From contig JAVBNU010000034.1 of NCBI GenBank assembly GCA_031551265.1, positions 1-8,051 of the forward strand: DNA of 8,051 nt. Direction: 5' to 3'. Shown piece after piece: positions 6,129 through 8,051 of this stretch (within the stretch, counting starts at the first letter, position 1; every line of letters starts with the position of its first letter). Below the pieces are notes generated by a model. The model was not told where the DNA came from, searched no databases, and saw nothing but the letters and a program-made list of their open reading frames with translations. Origin of the DNA: JAVBNU01 sp031551265 (lineage in GTDB: Bacteria; Cyanobacteriota; Vampirovibrionia; Gastranaerophilales; Gastranaerophilaceae). A program made the translations under genes and the position numbers.

Positions 6129-7211
6129 TTAATCTCTAAATGGCGAAGCTGAAAGCTGGTAGAATATATGGTAGAGATTGTGGACAGTCATGTCTTTGAT
6201 AGTACCGGCAAACATACCACCTCGATTGCTTCTACCGGCATATGTTGACATCATTTGCCAAAACCATAAATTTTCCCCGCTATAATCTTCTCCGCCAAAA
6301 ACGTATTCACTATTAATTATTGCTCTCGCTTTGCATTGAAAATCCTTTTTTGATTGCAATTTCTTGGATTTTGTCATTTTTTCAAAGTCTTGGTTTTTGT
6401 GCGTGCCGATTTTGGATTTTAGGTTGTTTTCCCAATCTCGCCCTTCTCTATCGAGATAAGTTGAGTCATTGTGCACATGATAGCGTTGAAAATATTTCAT
6501 AATGCCTTTATATAAAAGCAAGACAGGTTTCGTAAAATCTTCATCATTCATTTCAAGTCGTTGGATTTCTTCACTAAAACCAGCAAATTTCAATGGCTGC
6601 TTGGGATTTTTTTCAGAAACATCTTTTAGGGCATCTTCAATTTGGTCCGCAATATCTTGTGCCATGATGTCAGTTTCTGCATATTTTAGTTGTTTTTCTA
6701 GGTGCTTTGAGGTTATGTTTTTTAGCCTGCGTGAATTCCAAGCAAAATCACGCGGCTCCATATAGCGCAACTCATCACGGAGATCTATTGCTACCTGATT
6801 CATATCAATATATCCCAGCAGTTTGCTAATTGGTTGCTGATCCTTGGCATCAGCCTGATTCAATTTTTCATTTACTGATTCCTCTATTGAGTGTCCATAT
6901 ATGTTATTAACAGCTTTGCGAAATTCAATGTGCTGCTCACCTTCGGGGGCATTTCCGCGTGCTTCAGCTAATGACTCGCCAACTATTTGATAAATCATGT
7001 CTGCTAATTTTTCAATATTATCTTCGTTCTCTTTCAAAATTGATTGAGGCCTGTATTCAATGATTTTTGGCTCGGCCTTAAAATTAATAGAGTTTTTAAT
7101 AAAAACATCTTTTTGGTTTTGTACTGCGAAACTTTTATTTTCGCGGCTATTATCAATAAAATTTGGGTTGCAAAACATGTTGGTGGATATTGCATTGTTA
7201 AAAATTTTCAT
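6129..7211 (-). CDS. Hypothetical protein with INFKAE-type N-terminal leader (360 aa)
   Basis: Unrecognised family. Residues 1-41 are Asn/Ser/Phe-rich and polar, with no signal peptide, and end in INFKAE at 42-47. The central part (about 60-240) is strongly helical and charged, with predicted amphipathic stretches such as IEKLADMIYQIVGES. The C-terminal third is aromatic and more ordered: YKGIMKYFQRYHVH, GGEDYSGENLWFWQMM, GRSNRGGMF and VHNLYHIFYQL, and may be the functional domain. No catalytic motif was recognised. The ATG at 7211 has AGGA 9 nt upstream; the ATG at 7218 is out of frame. A promoter-like pair and overlapping inverted repeats lie in the 102-nt gap to the esterase gene. The leader relates it to the proteins at 3727-4320 and 4346-5260. 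Confidence 0.8.
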   Translation of the reverse strand: MKIFNNAISTNMFCNPNFIDNSRENKSFAVQNQKDVFIKNSINFKAEPKIIEYRPQSILKENEDNIEKLADMIYQIVGESLAEARGNAPEGEQHIEFRKAVNNIYGHSIEESVNEKLNQADAKDQQPISKLLGYIDMNQVAIDLRDELRYMEPRDFAWNSRRLKNITSKHLEKQLKYAETDIMAQDIADQIEDALKDVSEKNPKQPLKFAGFSEEIQRLEMNDEDFTKPVLLLYKGIMKYFQRYHVHNDSTYLDREGRDWENNLKSKIGTHKNQDFEKMTKSKKLQSKKDFQCKARAIINSEYVFGGEDYSGENLWFWQMMSTYAGRSNRGGMFAGTIKDMTVHNLYHIFYQLSASPFRD

Positions 7212-7234
7212 TAACCATATTCCTATTTTATGTA

Positions 7235-7281
7235 GCTGCTAGTACAACGCTCCTGAAAAAAAAATTTTGATAGCAGCGTTG
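7235..7281. promoter_or_regulatory. Two overlapping inverted repeats upstream of the 360-aa gene
   Basis: GCTGCTA (7235-7241) pairs with TAGCAGC (7271-7277), and CAACGCT (7245-7251) pairs with AGCGTTG (7275-7281). Both sets of arms are perfect 7-mers. The right-hand arms share three bases, so only one full pairing can form at a time. An A9-T4 tract fills the loop. This could be an operator with paired half-sites or an attenuator-like switch. Confidence 0.4.
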
Positions 7282-7295
7282 AAAAAATGTTACAA
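7267..7295 (-). promoter_or_regulatory. Candidate promoter of the 360-aa gene
   Basis: Minus strand: TTGTAA (7290-7295), a 17-nt spacer and TATCAA (7267-7272), each with 4/6 consensus matches. The right arms of the overlapping inverted repeats lie in the spacer, so a bound regulator would block it. This call is modest because the surrounding DNA is AT-rich. Confidence 0.35.
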
Positions 7296-7313
7296 TACTT
7301 CACTTTAGTAAAT

Positions 7314-8051
7314 TTATTCTTCGTGCAGCGCTTTTCTGAGGACGCAGCATGCTTGTTCAATTGCGTGGATTGTTGGTTGAGTGTGCTTTAATCCGTTCAG
7401 CATCATAAAGTCATGCACTGTGCCGCTATAACTCACACAAGCAACAGGCACACCGGCTTCATCCAGTTTTTTGGCGTAGTTTTCACCATCGTTTTTCAAC
7501 ATATCATTTTCTGCAACAATAATTAAAGCAGGTGGCAAGTCTCTCAAGTCCTCCTGCGTTGCTAAAACTGGTGAGGCGTAAATATTGGTTGTTTCTTCAC
7601 AATTCGCCAGATAAGCTGTTTTGAAGTACTTCATACTTTCCAATGTCAACAATGGCCCATCTGAAAATAGCCTTGCAGAATCGGTTTCCAGTCTCATATC
7701 AGTCGCAGGATAAAAAAGAGCCTGAAATTTAAGTTTCGGAGTTTGATTTATTTTTATCATCATTGCTAAAACTGTCGCCATGTTCCCGCCTGCACTATCG
7801 CCGGCAATCGCAATACTGTCAGGATTAATTTTAAATTTTTCAGCGTTTTCGGTTACATATTTTATTGCCGCAAAGCTTTCTTTCAGGGCTTGCGGGAATT
7901 TGGCTTCAGGCGAGAGCGTGTATTCAGGGAACACAACTACCGAATCGGTGCAATTTGCAAGCGTTCTGATTAGCCTGTCATGGGTGTTTTTGCTGCCTGT
8001 TACCCAGCCGCCGCCATGTAAATAAAAAATTACCGGCAAAACATCCGTGTT
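7314..8051 (-). CDS. HSL-family alpha/beta-hydrolase (esterase/lipase), 5' part beyond window
   Basis: The frame is open to the right edge: codons for N-T-D-V precede the TTG at 8039, so that TTG is internal and not the start. 245 codons are visible. Counting from the edge, HGGGW at 12-16 is the oxyanion-hole motif of the hormone-sensitive lipase family. GDSAGG at 84-89 carries the nucleophile Ser86, ENDML has the likely catalytic Asp183, and VHDF has His213. The triad is complete. Members hydrolyse short acyl esters and are usually about 300 residues, so roughly 50-80 N-terminal residues, possibly including a signal peptide, are missing. The true substrate cannot be told. The gene ends 102 nt before the 360-residue protein, on the same strand. 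Confidence 0.9.
   Translation of the reverse strand, partial: NTDVLPVIFYLHGGGWVTGSKNTHDRLIRTLANCTDSVVVFPEYTLSPEAKFPQALKESFAAIKYVTENAEKFKINPDSIAIAGDSAGGNMATVLAMMIKINQTPKLKFQALFYPATDMRLETDSARLFSDGPLLTLESMKYFKTAYLANCEETTNIYASPVLATQEDLRDLPPALIIVAENDMLKNDGENYAKKLDEAGVPVACVSYSGTVHDFMMLNGLKHTQPTIHAIEQACCVLRKALHEE

Noticed and set aside
7256..7313. Terminator after the esterase gene
   Set aside because: T-runs are present, but no stable stem directly precedes them on the minus strand.
7314..8039. Esterase beginning at the TTG at 8039
   Set aside because: The frame stays open to the window edge with plausible residues, and the family needs an N-terminal region before HGGGW, so the gene is cut by the window.

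Overview
The window is 8 kb of AT-rich bacterial DNA. It holds seven genes that can be supported: two partial ones cut by the window edges and five complete ones. No rRNA, tRNA, CRISPR array or transposase gene was seen. The taxonomic hint is indirect. Three unrelated hypothetical proteins share an N-terminal leader of about 40-60 residues ending in a short strand-like motif of the form [IV]-[SN]-F-x-[GA]. From memory, and unchecked, this style of leader is common in gut Gastranaerophilales/Melainabacteria (non-photosynthetic Cyanobacteriota). That assignment is tentative.

Left part (1-3422), likely anti-phage defence. A minus-strand gene runs off the left edge and encodes a Cap4/DUF4297-like nuclease domain fused to a STAND-type P-loop NTPase, the architecture of the Avs (antiviral STAND) proteins. 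Divergent from it, across a 251-nt promoter region, is a 558-residue protein. Its first ~150 residues form a PD-(D/E)XK domain like the N-terminus of type I restriction HsdR, without helicase motors, and its remaining ~400 residues are unrecognised. No HsdM or HsdS is present. The pair could be one defence module or two neighbouring genes in a defence island. That island may end at the repeat-rich, gene-free stretch 3423-3660, which holds a tandem TTTCCCTGTT repeat and a 12-bp hairpin.

Middle and right part (3660-8051). A good promoter overlapped by a 7-bp-arm palindrome precedes a 197-residue hypothetical protein. This converges on a 304-residue hypothetical protein with a GTG start, and a third protein of 360 residues lies further right on the minus strand. 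These three share the N-terminal leader motif and nothing else visible. Between the second and third lies a small secreted cupin gene. It is bracketed by imperfect ~22-bp inverted repeats, with a GC-rich palindromic stretch and a strong plus-strand Rho-independent terminator to its left. The window ends inside an HSL-family alpha/beta-hydrolase gene (HGGGW and GDSAGG motifs). The minus-strand order is esterase, leader protein 3, cupin, leader protein 2. The intergenic gaps contain promoter-like and palindromic DNA, so they are probably separate transcripts or a loosely linked series, not a tight operon.
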